64,000 bases of DNA from CAZWDL01 sp964632995 (GTDB lineage Bacteria > Bacteroidota > Bacteroidia > Chitinophagales > Saprospiraceae): the NCBI GenBank assembly GCA_964632995.1, contig CAZWDL010000025.1:5310-69309 (forward strand), read 5' to 3'. The notes below the pieces were generated by a model, which worked only from the letters and a program-made list of their open reading frames with translations, made no database searches and was not told the DNA's origin. This document shows, in pieces, positions 24,349-33,391 of the stretch; position 1 is the stretch's first letter, and every line of letters begins with the position of its first letter. Both the position numbers and the translations under genes were made by a program.

Positions 24349-24798
24349 ATGAAAACCCTATCGAAGCTATTCCAGTTGCTATTCGCATCCTATCTCTTAT
24401 CCGGCTGCGCCACGCCGGGGCCCATCTCCCGGCTGAGCCCTATTGCTGACCAATCCTACTGGGTTCAGGGAGCGGAAGTGGCTCAGCAGCCGTCCCGGGA
24501 AGGGCTCCATCTTGAGGTTTCCTTTTTTGCGCAGCACTCCCCGGTATCTCATTTTTGAAATAGGGATTCAGAGCAATACCGTCGTGAAATGGCAATGATG
24601 TCGATAGAAGAGTAACGCGCTTACTGGGCCAACAATGCTATCCGTCGTACTACCCTGCAACCGGGGTACGAAATAAGAGGGCTGGTGCTTTTCCCACGCT
24701 ACAATCAGGCCAGCCTGCTGGAAGCGCAGTTTGTCATTGAGGGTATATCATTTCCAGCGGCCTTTTACCAGACTTTACATTACGTGGGAAGGCCCTGA
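24349..24798 (+). pseudogene. decayed lipoprotein gene
   Basis: The ATG at 24349 starts a lipoprotein signal (MKTLSKLFQLLFASYLLSGC) and an exported N-terminus up to FFAQHSP. Then the frame slips in a CCCC run: the natural continuation RYLIFEIGIQSNT is read in another frame. Further on, WANNAIRRTTLQPGYEIRGL followed by VLFPRYNQASLLEAQFVIEG is found in yet another frame and ends at the TGA at 24796-24798. At least two frameshifts plus stops around 24590-24630 separate these pieces, so this is a degraded gene rather than an assembly slip. Original function unknown. Confidence 0.6.
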
Positions 24799-24854
24799 TT
24801 GCGGATGACCCGCCTAAGCCCTCCAAGCGCGCTATTTGCTTCAAGGTTGCCTGT

Positions 24855-25274
24855 TTACTCCCCTCTCTGCTTTTCTTCTCCGGTACGGGAAGGATGATTT
24901 TCTCCTCTTTCACCGGTTTGATCACCGGCAGCTTGCAGAGAAGGATTAGGGTTAAGGCGTCGTATGACAGCAACCCTGGAGTTGTTGCTCACAACCAAAT
25001 CGGGTGCTTTGCCTTTCTTGCGGGAAATACTCGTGGATTCGGTAAAGCCCCACAGTTCCCTGACCGAAAGCAGAATGCTCAACAGAAAACCACAACCCAA
25101 CAACAAAACAGTGCTGAGAAAAACCAAAATCAAGGTATCGAATTCCAATGTGGAAAACAACTCCGAAGCACTGACCACCGTAGGATGAGCCCAGGCGGAA
25201 CTGGCTTGGCCATAGAAGGTTAGGGGGGCAAGAAACAGTAGCGCAAAAGCGAGCGACATACGACGAACGTTCAT
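24855..25274 (-). CDS. small exported or membrane protein of unknown function
   Basis: A 139-residue product beginning MNVRRMSLAFALLFLAPLTF, an apparent signal peptide cut near QASSAWA, followed by a second hydrophobic helix (LILVFLSTVLLLGCGFLLSI, about residues 47-66) and a polar, charged tail. The frame is open upstream to 25379, but the ATG at 25274 gives the signal peptide. The tail may be frameshifted: another reverse frame over 24734-24960 gives a Lys/Pro-rich sequence (CKLPVIKPVKEEKIILPVPE) that looks more natural. The neighbouring lipoprotein gene is decayed, so this one may be too. No family recognised. Confidence 0.4.
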   Translation of the reverse strand: MNVRRMSLAFALLFLAPLTFYGQASSAWAHPTVVSASELFSTLEFDTLILVFLSTVLLLGCGFLLSILLSVRELWGFTESTSISRKKGKAPDLVVSNNSRVAVIRRLNPNPSLQAAGDQTGERGENHPSRTGEEKQRGE

Positions 25275-25428
25275 CTCATCAGGATTTGAGGTGATCAAAA
25301 CAGGACTTTGTCGGGGAATGATTTCTGCCAGGAGGGATGATAATAAGATTAAAATACTGCTTTTTCGACGAATTGTCAATAGCCACCCACCAAATTCCTT
25401 GTTTTATCGACAAAGACCAGGTATTCGC

Positions 25429-25848
25429 CTACAGGACCAGCGGACGGATGATGACGTCGACCCGCCGGTTTTTCAGTTTACCTTCCCATGTTTCGTTATC
25501 AAAAATCGGGTTTTGTTCGCCGAATTCTTCGATGTGAATCAGGTCGCGGGAAATCCCCTTTTCCAGCATTTTCATGAGCGTGGCCTGGCATCGGTTACGG
25601 GCCAGCCACTGATTGTACTCCAGGCTGCCGATATCGTCGGTGTGCCCGTGGATACTGATCTCGTGATTTTCGATACCCTCGATGCCGTCGAGCCACTCGT
25701 AGAACTCCTGGGTTTGTTCGGCATCGATGTACCAGCTACCACCTCCGAAATAGATGGAGAAAATATGATAAGGAGGGCCGTCATCGCTTTGGCTGTAGGC
25801 AGGGGAGAGGAGTGCGATGAAGAAAATGCCGAGTAGTATTTTTTTCAT
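25429..25848 (-). CDS. short OmpA-like peptidoglycan-binding protein
   Basis: A 139-residue exported protein: signal peptide MKKILLGIFFIALLSPAYSQ and one OmpA C-terminal-like domain. The family core is present: the strand with ISIHGHTDDIGSLEYNQWLA, then a Cys/Arg helix, and KLKNRRVDVIIRP at the end (normally NRRV near the peptidoglycan diaminopimelate site). It lacks any beta barrel or lipobox, so it would be a soluble periplasmic protein that sticks to the cell wall. The ATG at 25848 is preferred to one nine codons upstream because of the signal peptide. Confidence 0.8.
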   Translation of the reverse strand: MKKILLGIFFIALLSPAYSQSDDGPPYHIFSIYFGGGSWYIDAEQTQEFYEWLDGIEGIENHEISIHGHTDDIGSLEYNQWLARNRCQATLMKMLEKGISRDLIHIEEFGEQNPIFDNETWEGKLKNRRVDVIIRPLVL

Positions 25849-25997
25849 GGCGGGCGGTTTTGGTCCTTTGTTCATTCAAATTTGGCAAATCATCTGGTTG
25901 CCAAGGTATAAGCCGGGCAGCAAGCGACAAGGGTACAACAAAATCCGGAAGGAAAAGATGGAAGTAATCTGTGCTTTTCAGAAAAAGGGACCTGTTG

Positions 25998-26705
25998 TCA
26001 AAAAATAATTCTCAGTGCGATGAATTGACTGGCAAGCCCTACCAGGTATCCCCCGAACAGGTCCATCGGTTCGTGCGCCTGCAGTAACAGGCGAGCGGTT
26101 CCCACAATGCCGCAGAGCAGAATAATTATCATGAGTACGGAAGACATACTGACCTGCACAGTGCCCAGGATAGAGCTGTTGATGGTAAAATTATCGTAGC
26201 TAAACAACATCATGGTAATCATCACCATGCCCAGTAAGCCGCCTACCCCTACGGCATGTGCGCTGATTTTGGAAAAGTTGTTGATGAAGAAGGCGATGAA
26301 GAGCGCAATGGTTCCTCCGAGCACAAAGCTGACGTAAGCCGTGGGAATTTGCAGGACGAAATTCAACTGTCCGGTACTGGCCTTCCCGCTATTCAGCAGG
26401 TTGTAAAACAGCCACAGATAGAAAATGCCCGTGAGAATATACGGGCCGATACGATCCTGCTTGTCTTTCAACTCAATCGAGTCGACCAGGCCAAGAGCCC
26501 GGAACATGAAAACCGCCACGGCCGGAATGAAGAAGGTGTAGAGAAAGACCTGAATAAGCAACAGCTTGGCCGCCTGATCTCCAATGCTGTTGACCCCGAA
26601 CAGATAAGGATTGACCAACAGCAGCAACGCCAGCATGTAGGTCAACATGAGGAGGGGGTGGAAAACAAAGGAAACAACCTGCGCCAGCATTCTTATAATA
26701 CCCAT
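25998..26705 (-). CDS. PAP2-like integral membrane protein
   Basis: A 235-residue protein with about six hydrophobic helices. The C-terminal part resembles PAP2-type phosphatases: KISAHAVGVGGLLG in place of the PSGH box, and ARLLLQAHEPMDLFGGYLVG in place of the SRxxxxxHxxxD box, keeping His and Asp. The first box (KxxxxxxRP) is not clear, so catalytic activity is uncertain. It would act on lipid phosphates in the inner membrane if active. It starts 42 bases downstream of the adenine deaminase stop on the same strand and may be co-transcribed. Confidence 0.65.
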   Translation of the reverse strand: MGIIRMLAQVVSFVFHPLLMLTYMLALLLLVNPYLFGVNSIGDQAAKLLLIQVFLYTFFIPAVAVFMFRALGLVDSIELKDKQDRIGPYILTGIFYLWLFYNLLNSGKASTGQLNFVLQIPTAYVSFVLGGTIALFIAFFINNFSKISAHAVGVGGLLGMVMITMMLFSYDNFTINSSILGTVQVSMSSVLMIIILLCGIVGTARLLLQAHEPMDLFGGYLVGLASQFIALRIIF

Positions 26706-26747
26706 ACACTTTTTCTAAACGGGCAGCAAAGTTACGTAATTTTCATT

Positions 26748-28376
26748 TCACACAAACAACTCTGTAAACTGGAAGGCTCTCCCATCGAAAAGGCCCTGGT
26801 CGCTCAGCTTCAGATCAGGAATAACCAGCAGCGCCATGAAGGATAGCGTCATAAAGGGCGCCTCGAGGTTGCAGTTCAGCTTATTCCGGGCAAAGCCGTC
26901 GATATCGCCGTAGGTGTTGGCCAGGGCGTAACCGTCCCGGTCGCACATGATGCCGGCGACGGGAAGCGACAAGGATTTTTTATTTTCGGCGCTGACCGCC
27001 GAGATTCCTCCTTTATGCTGTATAATGAGATTCACCGCCTCGCAAAGGTATTGATCATCGGTGCCTACTGCGACGATATTATGCGAATCATGCGCCACGC
27101 AGGAGGCGATCGCCCCCTCTTTGATGTTGAATCCCTGAATAAAACCGATTGCCGGCGGCGCCTCCCCGTAGCGGTTGATCACTGCAATTTTCAGAATGTC
27201 GCGCGCCGGATCTGCTACGGCCCACCCGTTTTCTTTTTTGACCTCTGCGGTGAAACTCCCCGTAATCAAAGCTCCCTCTATCGCCTGAATGACCTGAATT
27301 TGATCGCGCTCCGCTTTCAAGCGAAAATCCTCCGGTTTTTTGGGAGTCGCTTCGAACTGGTTGATTTTTTCCGCTTCCGTCCGCGGGATCAGCGTCCGGT
27401 CGTAGGCTGCCACTTTTTTGCCGTTAATAAAGGTAGAGACCACTGCCATCTGTTCGAGGTCGTCAACGACGATAAAGTCCGCCGGATCTCCTACGCGCAA
27501 TTGTCCTACGTCCAGATCGTAATGCTCTACCGGGTTGAGACAAGCAGCACGCAGCACCTGATAAAGGTCATAGCCTCTGGCCAGCGCCCTGGCGACCAGC
27601 TTGTTGATGTGCCCGGCGACCAGGTCATCCGGATGCTTGTCATCCGAGCAAAACATGATCCGGTCGGGATACGCCGGCAGCAAATCGATGAGCGCGTCGA
27701 AGTTACGCGCCGCGCTGCCTTCGCGAATGAGGATATGCATACCGTGCTGCAGCTTCTCCAGCGCCTCTTCGTAGGTGTAACACTCGTGGTCGGTAGAGAT
27801 ACCGGCATCGATATAGCGGTGGGCTTCTTCTCCCCGCAGGCCGGGCGCGTGGCCGTCGACCGGTTTACCCATTTCCTGGGCCAGCTTGATTTTGGCCATC
27901 ACGGTTTCATCGCGGTTGAGCACGCCGGGGTAGTTCATCATTTCACCCAGGTACTTGATTTCCGGCTTCTCCAGCAAGTATTTGACGCCCGCTTCGTCGA
28001 TCACCGCCCCCGAGGTTTCAAAAGGGGTAGCCGGCACACAGGAGGGGGCGCCGAAGAAAAACTTAAAAGGCGTCTCTTTTCCGTTTTCAATCATAAACTC
28101 AACGCCTTCGATACCCATCACATTAGCAATCTCGTGCGGATCCGATACCGTAGCCACCGTACCGTGCACCACCGCCAGCCGGGCGAACTCAGAAGGGACC
28201 AGCATAGAACTTTCTATGTGTATATGAGCGTCAATAAACCCAGGCATGATATAGGAAGCTTCCGCCGGCTCCGGTGTAATGGGCTTCAGATTCGCAATCT
28301 TTCCATTGCTTACCTCTACTTCTCCGTAGTAGATTTCTCTCTGTTGAAGATCAATGATCTTTCCTTTAACTTTCAT
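26748..28376 (-). CDS. ade: adenine deaminase
   Basis: A 542-residue amidohydrolase-superfamily enzyme converting adenine to hypoxanthine. The metal-binding HIHIESS box (His51, His53) follows PGFIDA, and VDGHAPGLRG, STDHECYTYEEA and FCSDDKHPDDL give the remaining ligands typical of bacterial Ade. Length is normal. It works in cytosolic purine salvage. A PAP2-like gene follows on the same strand, and an MscS gene is transcribed divergently 204 bases away. No riboswitch is seen upstream. Confidence 0.93.
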   Translation of the reverse strand: MKVKGKIIDLQQREIYYGEVEVSNGKIANLKPITPEPAEASYIMPGFIDAHIHIESSMLVPSEFARLAVVHGTVATVSDPHEIANVMGIEGVEFMIENGKETPFKFFFGAPSCVPATPFETSGAVIDEAGVKYLLEKPEIKYLGEMMNYPGVLNRDETVMAKIKLAQEMGKPVDGHAPGLRGEEAHRYIDAGISTDHECYTYEEALEKLQHGMHILIREGSAARNFDALIDLLPAYPDRIMFCSDDKHPDDLVAGHINKLVARALARGYDLYQVLRAACLNPVEHYDLDVGQLRVGDPADFIVVDDLEQMAVVSTFINGKKVAAYDRTLIPRTEAEKINQFEATPKKPEDFRLKAERDQIQVIQAIEGALITGSFTAEVKKENGWAVADPARDILKIAVINRYGEAPPAIGFIQGFNIKEGAIASCVAHDSHNIVAVGTDDQYLCEAVNLIIQHKGGISAVSAENKKSLSLPVAGIMCDRDGYALANTYGDIDGFARNKLNCNLEAPFMTLSFMALLVIPDLKLSDQGLFDGRAFQFTELFV

Positions 28377-28580
28377 AGCTTTTCGTTGAGTGAAATTCTC
28401 GAACTTTCCAAAAAACGGGTATTCTGAAATTCTTTTTAAGAAGAAAGGTTAAATCATTTCAAAGTACAATTCTTAGCGTTGTTCAAAAATATCTCCTATT
28501 TTGAGTTTCGTTCCAAAGCGCGTTATTTTCGTATTCTGACTTCCTTCAGAGGGATATCGATTCCCTAAATACCGGACCGC

Positions 28581-29984
28581 ATGAACTTGCAGGAAATATT
28601 GGATAAGATACTCTTTAGCACTGGTGATTACAATATTACGATTGGAAATATATTGATTACGCTGCTGATATTAATCTTGCTAGTATCTCTGCAACAATTA
28701 ATACAGAGGCGATGGATGCCTCTTTTTTTCGAGCGCCAGGAAGTAGAAGTTTCCGGTCAGAAGAAAATCCGGCGAACTGTGAATATCAGCACCCTGCTGG
28801 CCATTCTGTTGACGCTGGTTCTCGGTCTTCAGCTCAACCCTGATATTTATGCCAATGAGGAGTTTACGTTTCGCCTGTCCGGCATCCTCTCTATTTTGCT
28901 GGCCTGGCAACTGGCGCGGTTAGCTGACCAGATGCTTTCCCACCTGCTCACCCGCAACTTTCAGCGACGCAGACAGGAAGCCGCCGATCAGCATATACGG
29001 GTGCAGTTGCCCAGCGAAACAAAAACCTATCACCACCGCACTGTACAGTATATCGTTTATTTATTCGCTGTATTTGTCCTCATCAATGTCTTTGGTATCG
29101 ATCGCAGCATTGCGGTGCCGCTGGGTGAACGGCAACTGGAACTTTCTCTTTCCGATTTCATCGTAGCCGCGGGTATTCTCCTTATCACCCGGCTATTCAT
29201 CTGGATACTTATACAGCTCATTCTCTATCCCTATTACCGGCGAAAAGAAATCAACATCGGATCACAGTACGCCATAAATCAGCTGCTGCGGTATGTGCTC
29301 TTCACTATTGCTGTACTCATCGCCCTGCAGTCACTCGGCATACAGATGACCTTGATTTGGGGTGGCGCGGCGGCTTTGCTCGTCGGCATCGGCCTGGGGT
29401 TACAACAAACTTTTAACGACTTTTTCTCGGGGCTGGTCCTGCTCTTCGAACGCTCCGTCGAGGTCGGTGATGTCGTTAATTTGGGCGGACTCATCGGTAC
29501 GGTGCGCCTCATTGGGCTTCGCTCCTCTCATGTACAAACCCGTGACAATATCACGGTGATCGTCCCCAACTCCAAGCTCGTTGTCGATAATGTGGTCAAC
29601 TGGAGTCATAATGACAACCGGGCCCGCTTTCACATCACCGTCGGCATTGCCTATGGCTCCGATACGGAACTGGTGCGGGATCTGCTGGTGCTCGCCGCCC
29701 AACAACACGAAAAGATCCTCAATTTTCCCCGCCCCTTCGTCCGCTTTATCGATTTCGGCAATTCTTCCCTCGACTTCGAACTTCATTTCTGGACCAAGGA
29801 GCTTATCCGCATCGAAGATGTAAAGAGCGACCTCCGCTTTGCTATTGATGCCGCTTTCCGCGAAAATGAGGTCACCATTCCCTTTCCCCAACGGGACGTG
29901 TGGTTTAAAACCCCCTTACAGCAGGAAAACGGTCAGGCGCCGAGCCGGCAGGAATCACCCGGCCCGGAGAATCGGGCGCGCTAA
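28581..29984 (+). CDS. MscS-family mechanosensitive channel
   Basis: A 467-residue protein with four or five N-terminal membrane helices before the MscS core. The pore helix and following beta domain are recognisable: LIWGGAAALLVGIGLGLQQT, then NDFFSGLVLLFERSVEVGDV. The beta domain contains GTVRLIGLRSSHVQTRDN and the family VPNSKL. The extra N-terminal helices place it with larger MscS-like channels rather than minimal MscS. It releases solutes from the cytoplasm upon hypo-osmotic stress. It stands alone, divergent from ade, with a hairpin about 50 bases downstream. Confidence 0.9.
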   Translation: MNLQEILDKILFSTGDYNITIGNILITLLILILLVSLQQLIQRRWMPLFFERQEVEVSGQKKIRRTVNISTLLAILLTLVLGLQLNPDIYANEEFTFRLSGILSILLAWQLARLADQMLSHLLTRNFQRRRQEAADQHIRVQLPSETKTYHHRTVQYIVYLFAVFVLINVFGIDRSIAVPLGERQLELSLSDFIVAAGILLITRLFIWILIQLILYPYYRRKEINIGSQYAINQLLRYVLFTIAVLIALQSLGIQMTLIWGGAAALLVGIGLGLQQTFNDFFSGLVLLFERSVEVGDVVNLGGLIGTVRLIGLRSSHVQTRDNITVIVPNSKLVVDNVVNWSHNDNRARFHITVGIAYGSDTELVRDLLVLAAQQHEKILNFPRPFVRFIDFGNSSLDFELHFWTKELIRIEDVKSDLRFAIDAAFRENEVTIPFPQRDVWFKTPLQQENGQAPSRQESPGPENRAR

Positions 29985-30035
29985 TCGATTAAATGTTTGA
30001 TCCGCCGAATTGCCCGGTAGGGGAAGCAAGAGATA

Positions 30036-30067
30036 TTGCCCGGGATTATTTTTAAGCCCCCGGGCAA
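30036..30067 (+). terminator. hairpin downstream of the MscS gene
   Basis: TTGCCCGGG at 30036-30044 pairs with CCCGGGCAA at 30059-30067 across a 14-base AT-rich loop. No T-run follows directly, so it may be a factor-assisted terminator or an RNA-stabilising stem. Confidence 0.4.
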
Positions 30068-30408
30068 CCTGCCGCCTCAATTCTACGTCTTTTTTTTGAG
30101 GGAAGGGGTTGAACCTCCTTCGCCGGAGGAGTTATAACCGCCGGCAGAGAACAGGAGCAAAAAAAGAAAATATAAGAGGGAAGGGGCCGATTGTATTTAT
30201 TCACTAAGAGGGACATCTTTATAAACTGCTCCGGATCCCTGTGTTTTGTTAAGAACGGTAAATGTTCCGTTAAACATTAGTTAAAGACCGGCAAGCCGGG
30301 TTACGAAGTACTCAAAATCCACGTTTACCAAAACGTAGCAGCACCGGTAAAATGTGACTTTCTCACGGCTGCTGCAGTCAAAAGAAAAAATTGAAATAGA
30401 GAAAGTTG

Positions 30409-30416
30409 TATTTTTG
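30409..30416 (+). promoter_or_regulatory. -7 promoter element (TATTTTTG) of the first ompH gene
   Basis: TATTTTTG fits TAnnTTTG and lies 45 bases before the ATG at 30461. The same octamer precedes the second ompH gene. A TTG occurs at 30391-30393, slightly closer than the usual spacing. Confidence 0.5.
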
Positions 30417-30460
30417 CGAATCAAGGAGCAACTTTTTGACTAATCTATAAAAGTATATCA

Positions 30461-31003
30461 ATGAACAACACATCAGCCAGCTGGAACCCAAAGAAAATGA
30501 TCGCCTTCTTAGGTATGGCGTTTCTGCTCACTATATCGGCGACTTCCCTGTCGGGACAACGCGTCGCGGTGGTAGACGTCAATAAAATTATGGAAAGTAT
30601 CGCCGAGTATCAGCAAGCCCAGCAGGAGTTGGATCGCCAAGCCTCCAAATGGCGTCAGGATATTGCCCAGGAGTACGACAAAATCAAGGGCATGTACAAC
30701 CGCTACCAGGCCGAGCAGGTGCTCCTGAGCGATGAAGCACGCCGCCAGCGCGAAGAAGAAATTATGGCCCGGGAGAAAGAAGTCCGGGACTTGCAAAAAG
30801 CCTACTTCGGCCCCGAAGGCCAGCTATTCCAGCGCCGCCAGGAGCTCGTCCGGCCAATCCAGGATAAGGTCTACGCCGCCATCGAGTCTTACGCCCAGGA
30901 TCGCGGTTACGATATCATGCTTGATAAGAGTAGCGCTTCGGGCATCATTTTCAATAACCCGGAATACGATAAGACAGAAGACATTCTGGGCAAACTCAAG
31001 TAA
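30461..31003 (+). CDS. OmpH/Skp-family periplasmic chaperone
   Basis: A 180-residue exported protein. A hydrophobic signal (MIAFLGMAFLLTISATSLSG) is followed by RVAVVDVNKIMESIAEYQQA and long charged coiled-coil helices (QQELDRQASKWRQDIAQEYD) ending in a short strand. This is the plan of Skp/OmpH, which trimerises into a jellyfish-like clamp and carries unfolded outer-membrane proteins across the periplasm. The annotated ATG leaves 12 residues before the hydrophobic core; an in-frame ATG at 30497 is an alternative. A second, related gene follows 140 bases later with its own -7 element. Confidence 0.85.
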   Translation: MNNTSASWNPKKMIAFLGMAFLLTISATSLSGQRVAVVDVNKIMESIAEYQQAQQELDRQASKWRQDIAQEYDKIKGMYNRYQAEQVLLSDEARRQREEEIMAREKEVRDLQKAYFGPEGQLFQRRQELVRPIQDKVYAAIESYAQDRGYDIMLDKSSASGIIFNNPEYDKTEDILGKLK

Positions 31004-31054
31004 GCCCCTGATCGATAACTATATAGGTTCCGATTAAAAATCAAATAAAAACTG

Positions 31055-31062
31055 TATTTTTG
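31055..31062 (+). promoter_or_regulatory. -7 promoter element (TATTTTTG) of the second ompH gene
   Basis: TATTTTTG matches TAnnTTTG, 81 bases before the ATG at 31143 and inside the 140-base gap after the first ompH gene. The surrounding word TGTATTTTTGC is shared with the element at 30409. Confidence 0.5.
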
Positions 31063-31142
31063 CACCCGCTTAGGATAAGCACAAATCATAAGAACGCTAT
31101 CCTGAGGAGCAGTTTTATAAATTTAAGTCAAAACGCTTTGAA

Positions 31143-31658
31143 ATGAAAAGGACGCTAAAAATTACCGCTCTTCTGATTGCGATGGTTTCCTTTGTTGGAC
31201 TGGCTCAGGCCCAGCAGAAGTTTGGATATGTCAACTCTTCGGCTATCCTCGCTGAAATGCCGGAGGTCAAGCAGGCCGACGCCAACCTGGAAGCCCTGCA
31301 AAAGCAATTGCAGAAGAAAGGCCAAGATATGGTCCAGAAATTACAACAGGACTACGCTTCCGTTCAACAAAGAATGGAACGTGGGGAACTATCGCCCAAA
31401 CAACAGGAAGAAGAAGCTGCCCGCCTGAAAGAAGAAGAAATGAAAATCGGGGAGTTCGAACAGCAGATGATGCAACAGGTTCAGGAAAAGCGCCAGAGCC
31501 TCCTGGAGCCTATCTATGAGAAAGTTAATACGGCGATTGAAGAAGTCGCCCAGGAGAATGGCTATGTCATGATCTTTGACGAATCGGTTTTACTCTACAA
31601 AGAACCCTCTCAGGACGTCAGTGATCAGGTGAAGGCCAAACTGGGTATCGTCAACTAA
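31143..31658 (+). CDS. OmpH/Skp-family periplasmic chaperone
   Basis: A 171-residue paralogue of the preceding chaperone. The signal peptide (MKRTLKITALLIAMVSFVGL, cleavage near AQA) is followed by QQKFGYVNSSAILAEMPEVK, the characteristic first strand of Skp/OmpH, a Gln/Glu/Lys-rich helical hairpin of about 90 residues, and the closing strand YVMIFDESVLLY. Tandem ompH genes are common in Bacteroidota, usually near bamA; bamA is not in this window. The gene ends before a strong shared terminator. Confidence 0.9.
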   Translation: MKRTLKITALLIAMVSFVGLAQAQQKFGYVNSSAILAEMPEVKQADANLEALQKQLQKKGQDMVQKLQQDYASVQQRMERGELSPKQQEEEAARLKEEEMKIGEFEQQMMQQVQEKRQSLLEPIYEKVNTAIEEVAQENGYVMIFDESVLLYKEPSQDVSDQVKAKLGIVN

Positions 31659-31690
31659 AACAGAAAGGGATTTTCCCCCTCTACTAATAA

Positions 31691-31723
31691 AGGCGCCGGC
31701 CACCCGACGGGTAGCCGGCGCCT
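31691..31723. terminator. bidirectional terminator between ompH and trmB
   Basis: AGGCGCCGGC at 31691-31700 pairs with its complement at 31714-31723 and encloses a second short stem (ACCC/GGGT). TTT follows on the forward strand, and TTTATTAGTAG on the reverse. It lies between the convergent ompH and trmB genes. Confidence 0.75.
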
Positions 31724-31757
31724 TTGTGGTTTTAATCCCTCCGAAGGAAAGCAGTAC

Positions 31758-32453
31758 TTATCCTTTCCATCGGAACCGCAGGTACTTTATCGTCTTTCCC
31801 GCTTCCAGGTGTATGCGCTCGTAGTAGGTCTTCAGTTCCAGTTCAGGCAGCGGCAGGGATTGGCTGTAGATGTCCTCGTAACTGTATTCTAATTCGAAGT
31901 CCTGTTCCCCGGAAAGCACCTCCAAAGTAAACTCATAAAGGTTGGATTCATCGGTTTTGAGGTGAATCAGCCCACCCTTTTTTATAACCTTCCGGTACCG
32001 GTCCAGAAAGCGTGCGGAGGTAAGCCGGCGATTGGCCTTGCTTTTGCGCAAAAATGGATCGGGAAAGGTAATCCAGATCTCATTGGCTTCGCCGGCCTCG
32101 AAAAAATGGGCGATCTGCTCAATCCGGGTGCGCAGGAAAGCCGCATTGCCGATCTGTTCGCGCAGGGCGATCCGCGCGCCTTTCCAGATGCGCGCGCCTT
32201 TGACATCCACTCCGACATAATTCCGTTTCGGATACATCCTGGCTAAGCCGAGTGTGTATTCACCTCTTCCACAGGCGAGCTCCAGGGTAATGGGATGATC
32301 GTTACCGAAGTGCCGGGCGGCCCATTCGCCTCGCAGCTCTACCTCCTCACCATTCTGTCCGATCAGTTGCGGTTCCTTCGGAGTAAAGTTTTCATACACG
32401 TTGGGAAACGTGAGATTTTCAGCAAATTTTTGCAGCTTATTCCTCTTTCTCAT
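31758..32453 (-). CDS. trmB: tRNA (guanine-N7-)-methyltransferase
   Basis: A 231-residue SAM-dependent methyltransferase that forms m7G46 in tRNA. The SAM-binding strand is ITLELACGRGEYTLGLA, the acidic end of the second strand is VGVDVKGARIWKGA, and the TrmB-specific motif ITFPDPFLRKSKANRRLTS is complete. Length is family-typical. Its start overlaps the stop of the upstream alpha/beta hydrolase gene by 17 bases, so the two are translationally linked. Cytosolic. Confidence 0.93.
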   Translation of the reverse strand: MRKRNKLQKFAENLTFPNVYENFTPKEPQLIGQNGEEVELRGEWAARHFGNDHPITLELACGRGEYTLGLARMYPKRNYVGVDVKGARIWKGARIALREQIGNAAFLRTRIEQIAHFFEAGEANEIWITFPDPFLRKSKANRRLTSARFLDRYRKVIKKGGLIHLKTDESNLYEFTLEVLSGEQDFELEYSYEDIYSQSLPLPELELKTYYERIHLEAGKTIKYLRFRWKG

Positions 32454-33255
32454 ATCGTAGTATTTCGTCCATCTGCCGATGGTACCTGTCGTATATCATC
32501 AGATCATTGTGCCGGCCCATCTCAATCGTGATAAAACGGTCGGCAGGCTTCAGCGCCGGCCTGAGCCTGGCCGCACAACGCTCGGGCACAATAAAGTCGG
32601 CTGTTCCCTGGAAAATATACACCGGATACGAAACGCGCGGCAAATACTCCCGGTTGGGAAAAATGTATTTGAATAAAAACAGCCGCGGCAAAAAAGGATA
32701 ATAGGTGTAAAACAAATCGCGCATACTGGCGAAAGGGGTTTCCAGAACCAGGGAGCGCGCCGGCATTTCCGAAGCCAGCCGGCAGGCCATCGCGCTGCCG
32801 ATGGAGCGGCCGAAGATAATGATCTTTTCAGGAGGATAAAAGCGGCGAAGGTGCTCATACATCAGCCGGGCATCGTCGTAGAGCAGAGCCTCGGTCCTCA
32901 GTCCCCGGCTTTTTCCAAAGCCTCGGTAATCGCAAACAAAAAAGTCGTACCCGAAGCGAAAGAAAAAGTGATACAGGTTCCCCCAACGGGCCAGATTCCC
33001 GGAATTTCCGTGAAAATAAAGCACGACCCCGCGGCATTGCTGTTTCTTCGGCAGGTGGAACCAAAGAGCGTTGAGCCTGCCACCCGCTTTGCCGCAAAGG
33101 CTCAACTCTTCATAATCAGCTTCAAAATGAAACTCGTGCCCGGAAGTTAACTTGTCGGGTCGAAAAATAAACAGGTCCTGCAACACGTAAGTAAATAAAT
33201 TACCGAGTAGCAACAGGCCCAGAAACCCCGACAAAATGTAGACTAGAGTGATCAT
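32437..33255 (-). CDS. membrane-anchored alpha/beta hydrolase (BEM46/YfhR-like)
   Basis: A 272-residue protein. An N-terminal helix (LVYILSGFLGLLLLGNLFTY) anchors it in the membrane. The hydrolase domain has the oxyanion-side VVLYFHGNSGNLARWG, CDYRGFGKSRG, the nucleophile elbow FGRSIGSAMACRLA (Ser in GRSIG), and late Asp and His (GTADFIVPE, MGRHNDL). Similar proteins are esterases or lipid hydrolases of unknown substrate. It overlaps trmB by 17 bases and lies upstream of it in the same transcript. Function beyond hydrolase is not predictable. Confidence 0.85.
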   Translation of the reverse strand: MITLVYILSGFLGLLLLGNLFTYVLQDLFIFRPDKLTSGHEFHFEADYEELSLCGKAGGRLNALWFHLPKKQQCRGVVLYFHGNSGNLARWGNLYHFFFRFGYDFFVCDYRGFGKSRGLRTEALLYDDARLMYEHLRRFYPPEKIIIFGRSIGSAMACRLASEMPARSLVLETPFASMRDLFYTYYPFLPRLFLFKYIFPNREYLPRVSYPVYIFQGTADFIVPERCAARLRPALKPADRFITIEMGRHNDLMIYDRYHRQMDEILRYEKEE

Positions 33256-33391
33256 CTCACTTTATTCATCTTTTTGATTTTTGCTGGCTATCTGACAGGT
33301 AGCGGCATTTTGCTTCGAACTATATGGCCTGCTTCCTTATTTTTATAATAAGAACCATAACCAAGCAGTTCTGAGCTTTTAATACAATGCT

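Larger units (their letters stand above)
29985..30460. other. intergenic region before the OmpH genes
   Basis: No gene is supported. It holds the hairpin at 30036-30067, a T8 run near 30089-30096, a GGAGG-rich stretch, and at its end the candidate -7 element at 30409. A long 5' leader or unannotated small RNA cannot be excluded. Confidence 0.35.

Noticed and set aside
27015..28427. 470-codon forward frame opposite adenine deaminase
   Set aside because: The reverse strand encodes an unmistakable adenine deaminase; the forward frame has no family features.
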